From contig BBFS01000019.1 in assembly GCA_001313365.1 (NCBI GenBank), forward strand, positions 1 to 54,528: a stretch of DNA of 54,528 bases, read 5' to 3'. Both the position numbers and the translations under genes were made by a program. Every line of letters begins with the position of its first letter. Position 1 is the stretch's first letter. This document shows positions 41,900-51,954 of this stretch, piece after piece. A model generated the notes under the pieces. It saw only the letters and a program-made list of their open reading frames with translations, was not told where the DNA came from and made no database searches. Source of the DNA: Paenarthrobacter nitroguajacolicus JCM 14115. Its GTDB lineage: Bacteria; Actinomycetota; Actinomycetes; Actinomycetales; Micrococcaceae.

Positions 41900-42189
41900 A
41901 TGAACAGTAGTGAGGGAATGCGCCGTCTGGGTGAGAACCTGCGGAGTCGGCGCATCATTCTGGCTTGTCTCAGGAGCTTGTCGCTGAACGTGCTGATGTA
42001 TCGCGTCCTACGCTCATGCGCCTGGAAACAGGTGAGGGGGGGAAAGATCGAGCACCTGATGAAGATTGCCTCTGTGTTGGGCATTGCTGAAGACCTCATT
42101 AGTGCTGTCGATCCCCCCTGAATACTGATCTTGGCAGGGCGCGGGCACACCTGCTCGGCAGGCAGCGCGCCCCCCCTAGGAGGAAATAG
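41900..42189 (+). CDS. HipB-like XRE family antitoxin
   Basis: A small helix-turn-helix protein of about 96 residues. The frame starts MNSSEGMRRLGENLRSRRIILG; a one-base loss near 41970 hides the recognition helix (LSQELVAERADVSRPTLMRLETGEG when restored), after which KIEHLMKIASVLGIAEDLISAVDP is read normally. The uncorrected frame stops at 42121, but the C-terminus continues LNTDLGRARAHLLGRQRAP to the stop at 42187-42189, overlapping the toxin GTG start. An upstream ATG at 41882 is also in frame; I prefer 41900 because it follows the operator arm directly. Confidence 0.8.
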
Positions 42190-43578
42190 TGGCTGCCCGA
42201 ACGATCAGGCGCGTAGAGGTGCTCGTTAACGAGACCCTGGCCGGCGTGATGGACATTGAAACGGATGGGCTTTCCTCTCGGGAGCACCTCTCCTTCACCT
42301 ACGCTGACAGCTGGATGTCCTCTGCAGAAGCATTCGAAGTCTCCCCGGAGCTACCCTTGCGACGCGGCCCCCCCAGAGCCCAACACAGGGCCGCGAGCTG
42401 TTCGGGGGCGTTCCAGGATGCCTCCCCCCCGGATGACTGGGGCAAGAAGCTTTTGTTCGAGGAACTGCGCCAACAGGCCATCGCCAAGGGGACCGGCCGC
42501 ATTCCGCCTACAGGGGAAGCCGGCTACCTGCTGTTGGTCAATGATGCGACCAGACAGGGCGCACTTCGCTTCAGGGAGAAAGGCCAGTTCCTGTCTTCAT
42601 GGGGCCGGAGTGCAGGAATTCGCGACCTCAGGGAGCTCGCGCAGGAAGCCAGGTTCTTCGCTGAAACGGGAGAGGTCAAGGCGGAGAACTCCTTACTCAT
42701 AGGCGCCGGTTCTTCTCCTGGCGGTGCTCAGCCCAAAGCGTGGGTACGGGACGACGACGAATCCATGCTGTTGGCAAAGTTCCCGAAGACATCGGACGTC
42801 GGTAACGTGCAACTATGGGAAATGGTTGCCATCCGACTCCAGCAGCGGGCAGGCATAAGGGTCGCAGAGTCGCGGCTCATGCAGCTTTCGGAGTTCTCCC
42901 ACATCTTCCTCACCCGGCGGTTTGACCGCGACGGTGAGCGGCGTATCCCGTACATGAGTGTGCGCACGGCCCTCCAGCTGGACACGTACTCGCACCCTGA
43001 TTATGTGAAAATCGCTTCCGAAGTTGCACACATCTCTGCGGAACCCGCGCAGGATGCCAATGAGATGTTCAGCCGCGCCGCTTTCATTGCCATGGTCAAC
43101 AACACCGATGACCACATGAGAAACCACGGGCTTCTGCGAACCAATAAAGGCTGGCGCCTGTCACCGTCGTTCGACGTGAACCCGGTGCCGACAGGTACAT
43201 CAGAAACGCCGCTCACCCCAAATGGCGGACTCTTCGACAGGGACGTTCGGGACCTGCTGGAGTACGCAGATGCTTTTCGACTGACAAGGAACGCAGCCAT
43301 TGGAAGGCTGCAGCAGGTCGCCAACGCGGTATCCCAGTGGCGGGAGGAGGCCCTCAGCCTCGGAGCTGAACCTGACTCTCTTGACTACATGACCAAGGCT
43401 TTCGAAGGTGAGAATGCCAAGCGAATGGCATCCCTGGCTCCCGCCCCCCCTGCCGTGATAGACATGGGCCGACCGTCTACGCCGGTACCCCCGAAATCGC
43501 ACGGTGATGTATGGGTGCCCGAGCATATGCGTGCGGGGGGGAAACTTGTTCGGGGGGCACTTTCGCCGAAGGAACTGA
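42189..43578 (+). CDS. HipA-like serine/threonine kinase toxin
   Basis: About 460 residues of the HipA family, whose E. coli member phosphorylates glutamyl-tRNA synthetase. GTG start at 42189, coupled to the antitoxin, with AGGAGG ahead. N-terminal domain: VEVLVNETLAGVMDI and LSFTYADSWMSSAEAFEVSPELPL. Kinase core: SSPGGAQPKAWV (glycine-rich loop), MLLAKFPKTSD (Lys), FLTRRFDRDGERRIPYMS, MVNNTDDHMRNHGLL (catalytic HRD-equivalent, Asp and Asn) and LSPSFDVNPVP (DFD-equivalent metal Asp). Frame variation near 42365-42430 lies at C7 runs. The likely end is GKLVRGHFRRRN at 43578, reached after correcting two G runs near 43540-43556; without it the frame runs on into the opposite gene. Confidence 0.9.
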
Positions 43579-43588
43579 ACGACTCATC

Positions 43589-44636
43589 TCATGCGGTCGG
43601 TTTCCACCCCAAGGCCGGGCCCAACTTCTCCGCGATGTCGGTGAGGATCTGCACGTAGTCATCGTGGTCGAAGCTGAAGGGTAGCGCGAAAGCCACCTCG
43701 TCAACTTCCTGGAAACCCTCATGGGCGTACAGTTGCTCGGCGATTTCGTCGCTGGTGCCGATCAGATCCCGGGCGAACAGCATGCCTTTGGCCCCCTGCG
43801 GAGAACTCGTGCGCGGGGGGGTGCGTTCGTCGACGTACCGCTGGTACTTCTCCCGCTGCGCATTCGAGGCGGAATCGGTGGGGGGATCACCACTAAGCCC
43901 TGCGACGCCCTGGCAGTATTTCCGGACGCGTGGGCGGCTCCCGGTAGGCCCGAATCTGCGCTTGCTGTACCTTGGCGAAGTCCGGTTCCTGATCCTTGTC
44001 GGGGGGGAAAATCACGCTGCTGGAGAGCAAGTTGAAGCCGTTTGCCCCCGCCCACACGGCAGACTTCATGCTTCCCGCCCCCGTACCAAAGACGGCTGCG
44101 TAGTCCGGGTGAGTGCGGCTCCACCCGGTTGGAGAATTCCTCCACAACGCCCTGCTTGCCGGAGAAGTCCCTCACTCTTTCGCCTGCGACCAGGCGGGCA
44201 AGCCGATCTACGCGGGCGTATGAGAAGTCCTCTGTGTCTGAAGATTCCGGATAGAGCTCATGTTTCACGGTGTCGTAGTGCATCGGTTCGCCCACGCTCA
44301 GGCCCGGATTGATCCGTCCCCCCCCAGCAAGCAGATCCACCGTGGCCAGGTCCTCCGCCAGCCGCAAGGGATTCTCCCAACCCAGGGGGGGGTCACTGCG
44401 GTGCCGAGCTCAATCCTGGACGTGCGCTGGCTGGCGGCGGCCATCACCGCGACAGGGGGGGAGGAGATGCCGAACTGCAGGTGACGGTGGCGTAACCAGG
44501 CGCTGTCGAATCCCAACTGCTCGCCGAGCTCGATGATCTCCAACGTCGACCGGTGGCCGGCAGCTGGATCAGCGGGGTCGAACAGCCCGATGGTCAGGAA
44601 TCCGAGCTTGCGGAGGGGACTTTCAGGGCTGGGCAT
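43589..44636 (-). CDS. LLM class flavin-dependent oxidoreductase (luciferase-like)
   Basis: A flavin-dependent monooxygenase of about 345 residues with the bacterial-luciferase TIM-barrel fold. Visible: KLGFLTIGLFDPADPAAGHRSTLEIIELGEQLGFDSAWLRHRHLQFG at the N-terminus, RIELGTAVTPLGWENPLRLAEDLATVDLLAGGRINPGLSVG (FMN-binding strand), and a C-terminal segment DLIGTSDEIAEQLYAHEGFQEVDEVAFALPF ending LGWKPTA. Frame changes near 44385, 44085, 43945 and 43815. Start ATG at 44636 (MPSPESPLRK). It lies between two toxin-antitoxin modules with no metabolic partner. Substrate unknown. Confidence 0.88.
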
Positions 44637-44770
44637 GGCATTCCTTCGCGTTTGGCGGGGGTGGCTACTGCCCAGACTAAGTGCCGGTACGGACGACGAC
44701 GGCGGGAGGTTACCTTTTGTGATGGGCGCGGCTGCGTGCCAAAGTGGGGCTGAAGATGCCGAGAAATGCA

Positions 44771-45486
44771 CTATTCATAGCGCCACGTGAGCTTGAGGGT
44801 TACGAATGCTTCCTTAATGGCCTCAGCATCATGGTCGAGATCAACCATCTGCGTTTGACCAAGTTTCGGGCTGACCGCGGGGGTCTTCCGGCCGCTCAAA
44901 CACCGCCCACAAGCGAAGGTCGTCGCCATGCCTGGAGGCAAACGTGACCCCGTCGACTGTTGTTCGCTCGTAGAGCCAGGCCGCGATGGCTGAGTCAGTT
45001 TCCGGGGGGGCTTGGCATCCTTCAACGCTGCGGCATCAAAGTCAGCCAGTCCGAGGCTCAAGGCCACGGCGATAAATTGCGGGTACAGGGCTGCCACGGT
45101 TTGGGATGCGGTGACGGCGCAGTAGTGCCCGGAGAGCTCGGCACGGGTCGCGGCGCGAGCTCCAGCCATTCCCGGGGGGGGACTTCCCCTGGAGGAACGC
45201 TCGGATACAGCACTTGGTCCTCGTCGTCTTCTACAATCGCGTCCAGTTCCGAAGCGAGCCGAGGGTCGGGCCGGAAACCGGCGAGGACCTCTAGAAGGCA
45301 CGCCTTTAGGCTTGACCCTGCATAGACGGTACGGAAGTTGCCGTGTACATCATCCCAGCGGCCGGGGGGGAAGCGCCCATCGGCGGCCCATTCCCATCCG
45401 CTCCATGCCCAGGGTTCGGGGGGGAGGAATCCGATGCGCCACACCGTTTCAGACGCTGGGATGATGGCCAGTTCGTTCTCCGCCAT
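44771..45486 (-). CDS. RES domain toxin
   Basis: A RES-family protein of 238 residues; characterised members deplete NAD+ and stop growth. Motif residues of the name are visible: the Arg in VWRIGF near the N-terminus, the Glu in KACLLEVLAGFRPD, and a Ser/Tyr-containing segment in RTVYAGSSL. The second frame reads WLELRRATRAELSGHYCAVTASQTVAALYPQFIAVAL and ends TLKLTWRYE. Breaks near 45130, 45005 and 44910, and a G7 run at 45174-45180. Start ATG at 45486, 3 bp after the antitoxin stop. Longer than many RES toxins by a C-terminal extension. Confidence 0.85.
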
Positions 45487-45489
45487 CCG

Positions 45490-45881
45490 TTAGCTGACGG
45501 CCGCGAAGGCCCGGGCAGCGGCAAGGACCGATTGTGCTGCCTCATCAACATGCCCTTCGCGCAGCAGCCTGGCTGGTGGGACGTCGTCCAATTGCGGGTT
45601 CATACCCTGAAACCAGGCCTGGACTACAGCCCTGGAGTCGCGCTCGGCCAACAGGGCGGCGACGTGGTAGGCGTGCCGGAGACGGGTCATGACCTCCGCA
45701 GAGGGTTTTCGCTCGCCGTCGGCCCATTGTCGTACCGCGCGGGTTTCCTTCACCGAGCCGATGTAGCGACAAGCTTTGCGCCCAGAATGTCCCTGAGGTC
45801 ACGGACCAGCTCAGCCTCGGGCAACCTGATGGAATCCTGGTGGGCCTTGAGCCCTCCTCGGGCCCCTGCAACTGCTGTCAT
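45490..45881 (-). CDS. Xre/MbcA/ParS-type antitoxin of the RES toxin
   Basis: About 130 residues. The N-terminal HTH reads EAELVRDLRDILGAKLVATSARVKETRAVRQWADGERKPS, followed by the DUF2384 toxin-binding domain with RLRHAYHVAALLAERDSRAVVQAWFQGMNPQLDDVPPARLLREG and a final VLAAARAFAAVS helix that would block the toxin active site. One base is missing near 45755, which separates the first 42 residues from the rest. Start ATG at 45881, 28 bp downstream of a perfect dyad. Confidence 0.87.
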
Positions 45882-45909
45882 TACCCCATACTTACACGAC
45901 TGACACGTC

Positions 45910-45926
45910 GTTTCAACGGTTGAAAC
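45910..45926. promoter_or_regulatory. Operator-like dyad at the RES-Xre promoter
   Basis: GTTTCAAC and GTTGAAAC are perfect 8-bp inverted arms around one G, 28 bp upstream of the antitoxin start. The location fits autoregulation by the Xre-type antitoxin. Confidence 0.65.
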
Positions 45927-45967
45927 ACAATCTTGATCACACCCTAAATACCAAGGTGCGTAGCGCC

Positions 45968-46447
45968 CTAGACCCCCCCCACAGTTTTCAGATAGTTGCG
46001 GATTCCGTCCACCACCATCTGGTGGTCTTGGTCAGACGACAAGCCGGACACCGTGATCGCGCCGATCACGCCGGCGCCGCGGACCCGGATGGGGGGGAAC
46101 GAACCGCCGTCGAGCGTGTAGTCCTCCGGAGCCAGCCACCCGCCGCCAAGGGGGGGGTTGCGTTCGGCAAACTTTTCGCCCAACAACGCCGTGCTGTGCT
46201 CGAACCGCAGCACGGCTGCCGACTTGCGGCGGATCCACTCTTCCTGGTCGGCGGTGGAACCGGGCAGGACGCAGCGGAAGAGGACAATGTTGTGCCGCCG
46301 GATATCTATCGCCACGCCGAACTCCGATGCAATGGCGTGGTTGGCGATCAGCGAGCCGAGCCGCCAGGCATCGTGGTTGTCGAAACTTGAAAAGACCAGT
46401 TCTTCTTCCTGCTGACGGAGTTCGGCAAGGCGCGGTGAATCACTCAT
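45968..46447 (-). CDS. UPF0303 / GlcG-HbpS-like protein (DUF336 type, heme-degrading domain annotation)
   Basis: A 159-residue alpha/beta protein, unbroken. Features: EEELVFSSFDNHDAWRLGSLI, VAIDIRRHNIVLFRCVLPGSTADQEEWIRRKSAAVLRFEHS and RVRGAGVIGAITVSGLSSDQDHQMVVDGI, the last being the signature of the GlcG/HbpS fold. A G7 run at 46150-46156 and a C8 run at 45973-45980 are in frame and probably add one Gly each. Members are often filed as heme-degrading domain proteins, but the biochemical role in sugar clusters is not settled. Overlaps the stop of the dehydrogenase upstream by 4 bp, so it shares its transcript. Confidence 0.8.
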   Translation of the reverse strand: MSDSPRLAELRQQEEELVFSSFDNHDAWRLGSLIANHAIASEFGVAIDIRRHNIVLFRCVLPGSTADQEEWIRRKSAAVLRFEHSTALLGEKFAERNPPLGGGWLAPEDYTLDGGSFPPIRVRGAGVIGAITVSGLSSDQDHQMVVDGIRNYLKTVGGV

Positions 46448-47481
46448 TCTTGGGTTCCTTCCGGGACAGCGTCAGATTCGTAGCGAAGGCCGATTTGCTT
46501 CCGAATCTCATCCATAGCCGCCATGATGGCCACCGTCTCGGCCGGCGGCAGGATGATCCCCCCCGCAGTTTCGCCGGCGCGGATCAGGCGTTCGAGTTCT
46601 GCTGCCTGGTACTGCATGCCCCCCCGGCTGTTCACGGGCTGGTCGTAGCGCTCCACAACAGTGCCATCCACGGCATGAACCGTGAACGGAACCGGGTTGT
46701 ACCAGGTGTGTTCGATGTCGATCCACCCTTCGGTCCCGATGACCATGGCACGGTTGGCGCTGGCGGCGTCGAGCTCGCAATCCACAATTGCCTGGGCACC
46801 GCTGGCGTATTCGAAGATTGCCGCCGTTTGGCGGTCCACGCCGGTAGCGACATGGAGGCGCTGGCCTTGATCGACGCAGGCGTACCCAGGATGTCGAAAG
46901 CAAACGAGATCGGGTAAATGCCCAAGTCGAGCAGCGCTCCGCCACCGAGTGCGGGATCGTTGAGTCGGTGGGCAGGATCCTTGGGAAGCTCTGGTTATGC
47001 GTGGCCACCACCTTCCGGACCTCGCCAATAGCACCGGCGGCAATAAGCTCCCGGAGACGGATCATGTGCGGCAGGAACCGCGTCCACATGGCCTCCAAGG
47101 CCACAAGCCCCTTGGACTCTGCCAGGTGAACGATGTCCTGTGCCTCGCGGGCGTTCATCGTGAACGCTTTCTCCACCAGCACGTGCTTGCCCGCGTTCAA
47201 CGCCAGCAGCGCGTTGGCGTGATGGAAGGGTGGGGGGGCGTGGCGATGTAGACCACGTCAACCAAAGGGTCGGCCACCAAATCCTCGTAGCTGCCATGCG
47301 CCGTGGCAACGCCGTACTGTTCTGCGAACGCCTTGCTCGATTCCAAGGAGCGCGAGCCGACGGCCTGCACTGCGAAGCCGTTCTCCTTTAGGTCCTGCGT
47401 TTGGAGCCCGGCGATAAATCCTGTGCCGAGGATTCCCCCCCAGCGGATCGTTCCGTCGGAGGTGCCATTGCTTAGCGTCAC
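46444..47481 (-). CDS. Gfo/Idh/MocA family oxidoreductase
   Basis: About 345 residues. GTG start at 47481; Rossmann segment [25 protein letters not shown], then [44 protein letters not shown] with EKA in place of the usual EKP, and [20 protein letters not shown]. The C-terminal sheet domain reads [38 protein letters not shown]. Frame changes near 47240, 47010, 46895 and 46880. The Pro-to-Ala change at the cofactor-loop motif marks the dihydrodiol/trans-dihydrobenzenediol-dehydrogenase-like subgroup. Fifth enzyme gene of the minus-strand sugar cluster. Confidence 0.88.
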
Positions 47482-47496
47482 GTGCTTAGTCCTTTG

Positions 47497-47700
47497 TTGG
47501 ATCTTGAAACCAGTCACCGCGCGGGTACGCCACAAACGCCAAGAGCCCGGAGTCCGGCGACCAGCTGTTGACGTTGAGGGTACCTTGGCCGCCGAAAAGT
47601 GGCCATGCATGCAGGGGAGTGGTCCAGTCCTCGGTCGAAACGCGCGTGCAGTAGCGCCGCCGTCGGACGCTATGGTCATTGTTCAGGTCGGGCGGATCAC
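47497..47700 (-). pseudogene. Remnant of a TolB-like (WD40-like) beta-propeller protein
   Basis: About 60 codons between the isomerase and dehydrogenase genes read TEDWTTPLHAWPLFGGQGTLNVNSWSPDSGLLAFVAYPRG, the end of a TolB-like propeller as seen in full-length actinobacterial 'biopolymer transporter Tol' proteins. There is no room for the preceding blades, so this is a fragment ending at 47497. The N-terminal edge is uncertain (a start-like ATG lies at 47679 in another frame). Confidence 0.5.
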
Positions 47701-47711
47701 TCCGGTCCTTT

Positions 47712-48729
47712 ACTAGTCCTTGCTGCTGAAGGCGGCGTCGAAGGAGGTTTGGGACGCCGGGAAGTCGAATTTCTTCAGTGCGGCGAGGGCTTCGGGGGGG
47801 CGCCGTGGAGGCGGTCCATTCCGGCGTCTTCCCATTCCACGGAGATGGGTCCGTCGTAACCGATGGCGGTGAGGGCCCGGAAGGACGATTCCCAGGGCAC
47901 GTCGCCGCGTCCGGCCGAGACAAAGTCCCAGCCGCGGCGGGGGTCACCCCCCCACGGCAGGTGCGAACCCATGACCGTGTTCCGACCGGTCGGACGGAGC
48001 TTGGTGTCCTTGCAGTCCACGTGGTAGATCCGGTCCTTGAAGTCCCAGATGAAGGACACAGGATCGATGCCCTGCCACATGAAGTGGGACGGATCCCAGT
48101 TCAGGCCGAAAGCGGGCCGGTGACCGATCGCTTCGAGGGTCCGGACGGTGGTCCAGTAGTCGTAGGCGATTTCGGAGGGGTGGACTTCGTGGGCGAAGCG
48201 GACCCCCCCGCATTCGTCGAAGACGTCCAGGATGGGGTTCCAGCGGTCGGCGAAGTCCTGGTAGCCGGCGTCGATGACCTTTTCCGGGACGGGCGGGAAC
48301 ATGGCGACGTACTGCCAGATGGAGGAGCCGGTAAACCCGACCACGGTATCCACGCCGAGCGCTTTGGCGAGGCGGGCGGTGTGCTTCATTTCCTCGGCCG
48401 CGCGTTGCCGGACACCTTCGGGTTCCCCCGTCACCCCCAGACGCGCGAGCCACAATGGCTTCGTGGCGGAAGTCGATGGGGGGGTCATCGCACACGGCCT
48501 GACCTTTGAGGTGGTTGGAGATGGCCCAGACCTTCAGGTTGTACTTCTCCAGGATGGCGAGCTTGGACTCGACGTAGCCGGGTTCGTCCCAGCGCCAGGC
48601 GTCCAGGTGGTCCCCCGGAGACGGCGATCTCCAAGCCGTCATAGCCCCCAACCGGAGGCAAGGCGTGCGACTTCCTCGAACGGGAGGTCGGCCCACTGGC
48701 CGGTGAACAAGGTGTACGGGCGGGGGCAT
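47712..48729 (-). CDS. Sugar phosphate isomerase/epimerase-like TIM barrel (IolE/IolI type)
   Basis: About 337 residues. Start ATG at 48729 ([34 protein letters not shown] after correction). Metal-ligand regions: [27 protein letters not shown] (Glu), [17 protein letters not shown] (Asp, His), [16 protein letters not shown] and [15 protein letters not shown] (Glu). Length exceeds plain IolI by about 60 residues. Frame changes near 48710, 48625, 48445 and 47800. Start lies 2 bp before the stop of the upstream dehydrogenase. Such TIM barrels can act as lyases or hydratases on 3-keto-glycosides as well as isomerases. Confidence 0.88.
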
Positions 48730-48730
48730 G

Positions 48731-49910
48731 TCAGGCTCCTTCAGTAACGGATGCGTTGAGCTGGATCAGTGAGCTTTTGGCGGCCGCGGATTCTTCCACG
48801 GCCGCCAGGATGTGCTGGACGTTCAGGCCCTCTTCGAACGACGGCGACGGTGCCTCACCGGCCGCGATTGCGGTCAGGAAGTCCCGGATCTGGTGGGTGA
48901 AAGTGTGCTCCCAGCCAATGATGTGACCCTGCGGCCACCACGCTCCGAGGTACGGGTGCTCGGGTTCGTTGACCAGGATCCTCCGGAATCCCTGTTCACG
49001 AACTGGCACTGTGGTGTCCATGAAATTGAGTTCGTTGAGGTTCTCCAGGTCGAACGTCAGCGAACCGAGCGAACCGTAGATCTCGAGCCTGAGGGAATTC
49101 TTCTGGCCCGTAGCCACGCGGGAGGCTTCCACCGAGGCGATTGCTCCGGAGGCGAGCGACAGGTTAACCCAGGCGGCGTCGTCGACCGTTACATCCTCCA
49201 GCCCGCCAGCGGGACCATCTGCGCCAGGGCGCTGATCGACGAAGGTCTGAAGTCGGCCGGAGACCTCCGTGACGGCATCGTCCATGAGGTACAGGATCTG
49301 GTCGATGGCGTGCGAGGCGATGTCGCCCAGTGCGCCCGAGCCGGCCGTCTCCTTACGGAGGCGCCAGGTCATGGGGGGGGACTCGGCGTCGCTCAACCAG
49401 TCCTGCAAGTACGCGGCGCGGATGTGCCGGACGGTGCCGAGGCGGCCCTCGGCAATGAGCTCACGGGCCAGGGCAAGCGCAGGGACCCGGCGGTAGTTGA
49501 AGCCGATCATCGACTGCACGCCGCGGGCCCGGGCTTTTGCGGCGGCTGCCGTCATTAACTCTGCTTCGCCGATGGTGTTGGCCAGCGGCTTCTCCACCAG
49601 GACGTGCTTGCCCGCTTCCAGGGCGGCAGTGGCGATTTCGGCGTGCATCCAGCCCGGTGCGCAGATGTCCACGATATGAATGTCGTCCCGTTCGATCACG
49701 GAACGCCAGTCAGTGGCGGACTCGGCCCAGCCGTACTTGGCAGCAGCTTCGGCCACCTGGGTGGCGTCCCGGCCGACGAGCACTTTCTGCTCGAAGGCCG
49801 GAACGTCGAAGAAGCTGGCTACGTTCCGCCACGCGTTGAGTGTGCCTTGCCCATGAAGGCGTAGCCGATGACCGCAACGCCCAGCGGGGAGGGGGGTAGG
49901 GGGTAGTCAT
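48731..49910 (-). CDS. Gfo/Idh/MocA family oxidoreductase (levoglucosan/glucoside dehydrogenase-like)
   Basis: About 390 residues. N-terminus [20 protein letters not shown] (GxGxxG variant with a Tyr), [36 protein letters not shown] with the EKP motif, [37 protein letters not shown], and the catalytic segment [20 protein letters not shown] (Asp and His). The GKAHS start and YLQDW segment recall levoglucosan-type dehydrogenases of the family, which oxidise C3 of a glucosyl unit. Frame changes near 49880 and 49805; a G8 run at 49373-49380 adds one Pro. Start ATG at 49910. Confidence 0.9.
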
Positions 49911-49928
49911 GATGTTCGTCGCCCGTTC

Positions 49929-51074
49929 TTAAAGGGTTGCTGTTTCGGGTGCCCAGTCTTCGGGGAGGGCAGCGGAGACGGGGGGGCGTTGCTGGTGACG
50001 TCCACGAAGGTGCCGGACTCGACGGATTCGGTGATGGAGACCATGGTGTCCAGGACGTGGTAGGCGAGTTCACCGGTGGCCCGGTGCGGGGGGGCGCCGG
50101 TTCGGATGGCGCGGGCCATGTCCAAGGCTCCCATGCCACGGCCGTTCGCCGGACCCGTGGCGGAGATGATTTCGGGTTCGTCGGCACCGGGCCGCCAAAG
50201 CTTCAGGTCGCCGTCGAAGTAGTTCGGGTCCGGGAGGGACAGCGTGGCTTCGGAGCCGGTGATTTCCACGAATCCCATGCGTTGGCGGGGGGGATTCGAA
50301 GGAGAAGACGCTGTGGGAGGACTGGCCGCCTTCGAACTGTGCCATCGCGGAGACGTGCGTGGGAACCTCGACGGCGAATTCCTCGCCCGCCTTGGGTCCG
50401 GAACCGATGATGCGGGTGGCCTTGGCGGAGGAGCCGACGGCGGCCACCTTGCGGACCGAGCCGAAGGTTTGGATCAGGGCGGTGAGGTAGTACGGGCCCA
50501 TGTCGAACAGCGGGCCGGCGCCGTGCTGGAACAGGAACGCCGGGTTCGGGTGCCAGGATTCCGGGCCGGGGGGGGTCTGGAAGGTGGTCATCCCGGTCAG
50601 CGGGGGGGTGCCGATGTCGCCCCGTTCGATGATCCGGCGGGCCGTCTGCAGGCCAGCGCCCAGGAACGTGTCCGGGGGGGCCGTGCCCAGGCGGATACCG
50701 GCGGCATCGGCTGCCTTGAGCAGGCCGAGCCCGGATTCGCGGTCCAGGGAGAAAGGCTTCTCGGTCCAGACATGCTTCCCGGCGTTGACTGCCGCGGTGG
50801 CGACTTCGACGTGCGCGGCCGGGATGGTGAGGTTGATGATGAGTTCGACGTCGGGATGGTTCAGTGCCAGCTCGGGCGTGCCGAATTCGGCGATCCCGTA
50901 TTCCTTGGCCCGTGCTTCCGCGGTTTCAACGAAGAGGTCGGCGATGACCAGGACCTTCAGGTCGGGGGGGAAGACCGTGAGGTTGTCCAGGTACTGCTTG
51001 CTGATGTTGCCCGCACCGATGACGGCTACGCCCACGGGGGGGCCTTTGCGGGTGGAAGGGGGGGCGAAGCTCAT
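49929..51074 (-). CDS. Gfo/Idh/MocA family oxidoreductase
   Basis: About 378 residues. N-terminus GVAVIGAGNISKQYLDNLTVFPDLKVLVIADLF (canonical GxGxxx), VELIINLTIPAAHVEVATAAVNAGKHVWTEKPFSLD with EKP, and GPLFDMGPYYLTALIQTFG (Asp, Tyr in place of the usual His). The C-terminal part reads HGFVEITGSEATLSLPDPNYFDGDLKLW, RATGELAYHVLDTMVSITESVESG, ending APETATL. Frame changes near 50290 and 49985; in-frame Pro codons from G/C7 runs near 50970, 50680, 50605, 50570. Start ATG at 51074, 4 bp overlap with the isomerase stop. Confidence 0.9.
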
Positions 51075-51843
51075 GCCTGCACTCCTTCTGCGCTGGTTGC
51101 TGCGTCGGCGCTGGCTGCGGCGGTCAGGTAGGCCAGGCTCTGGGTGATGCCTTCGAAGATGTCACCGGAGTAGTCGTCGAATTCAACCACGCCAACTTCC
51201 AAGGACTTGGCTGCGGCGATGACGTCCAGGACCGGGATGGTGCCCTGGCCGGCGGGCTGCTGGGCCTTGGTGTCAGTGTTGCCTGGTCCGTCCTTGATGT
51301 GGATGAGTTTCACCCTGTCACCGAGCGGGCCAGAAGTTCCACGGGGTCCTGGCCGCCGACGGCAACCCAGTAGGTGTCTACTTCCAGGACCAGTTCCGGG
51401 TCCAGCAGACCCTCGAGGTATTCCAGTGCGGTCTTGCCTTCGATGGTGGACTCCAGCTCCCAGGCATGGTTGTGGTACCCCACACGGATGCCGTATTCGG
51501 CGCCCTTCTTCGCGGCTGCGTTGAGCTTGGCGGCCGTGGCCTGGATGTCCTCGGCGGTCTGCCAGTGCTCCGCGGGAAGGAAGGGATCGATCACCGTGGT
51601 GATGCCCAGTTCCTTGGCCGCGGCGAAGATCTCGTCCTGGTCCTGGGACAACAACGGGGGGGCATGCCCGGACGGAGCGGTCAGGCCGTTCTCCTTCAAC
51701 GCCGCACCCAGTTCCTTGGCCATGGCCACGAAGTTGTACGGCTCCACCTGCGTAAAGCCGATCTCTGCAACCTTCCTTATGGTGCCCGGCAGGTCCTCCT
51801 GGAGAGCGTCCCGCAAGGTATACAGCTGGATCGAATAAGACAT
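51071..51843 (-). CDS. Sugar phosphate isomerase/epimerase (IolE/Hyi-like TIM barrel)
   Basis: About 256 residues, first gene of the minus-strand cluster. N-terminus YSIQLYTLRDALQEDLPGTIRKVAEIGFTQVEPYNF; metal ligands in GIRVGYHNHAWELE, LVLEVDTYWVAVGGQDP, KLIHIKDGPG and VGVVEFDDYSGD (final Glu). One frame change near 51315; a G7 run at 51656-51662 gives PP for one P. Start ATG at 51843 with a GGAAAAGGAA-like site upstream. Divergent from the ROK regulator, with a 28-bp dyad in the gap. Confidence 0.9.
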
Positions 51844-51894
51844 TGGATTCCTTTTCCGGGAGGGGGGCCTTCTGAACTCTTTTCAGCCTAGAGG

Positions 51895-51922
51895 GACTTT
51901 TGCCGAGCGTCTAGCAAAAGTC
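51895..51922. promoter_or_regulatory. Dyad in the isomerase/ROK-regulator divergent region
   Basis: GACTTTTGC (51895-51903) and GCAAAAGTC (51914-51922) are perfect 9-bp inverted arms with a 10-bp spacer, centred in the 111-bp divergent gap. This fits an operator for the ROK regulator acting on both directions. Confidence 0.65.
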
Positions 51923-51954
51923 GGGATTTTTCTGATTAACTTCCGCTGGATGAC

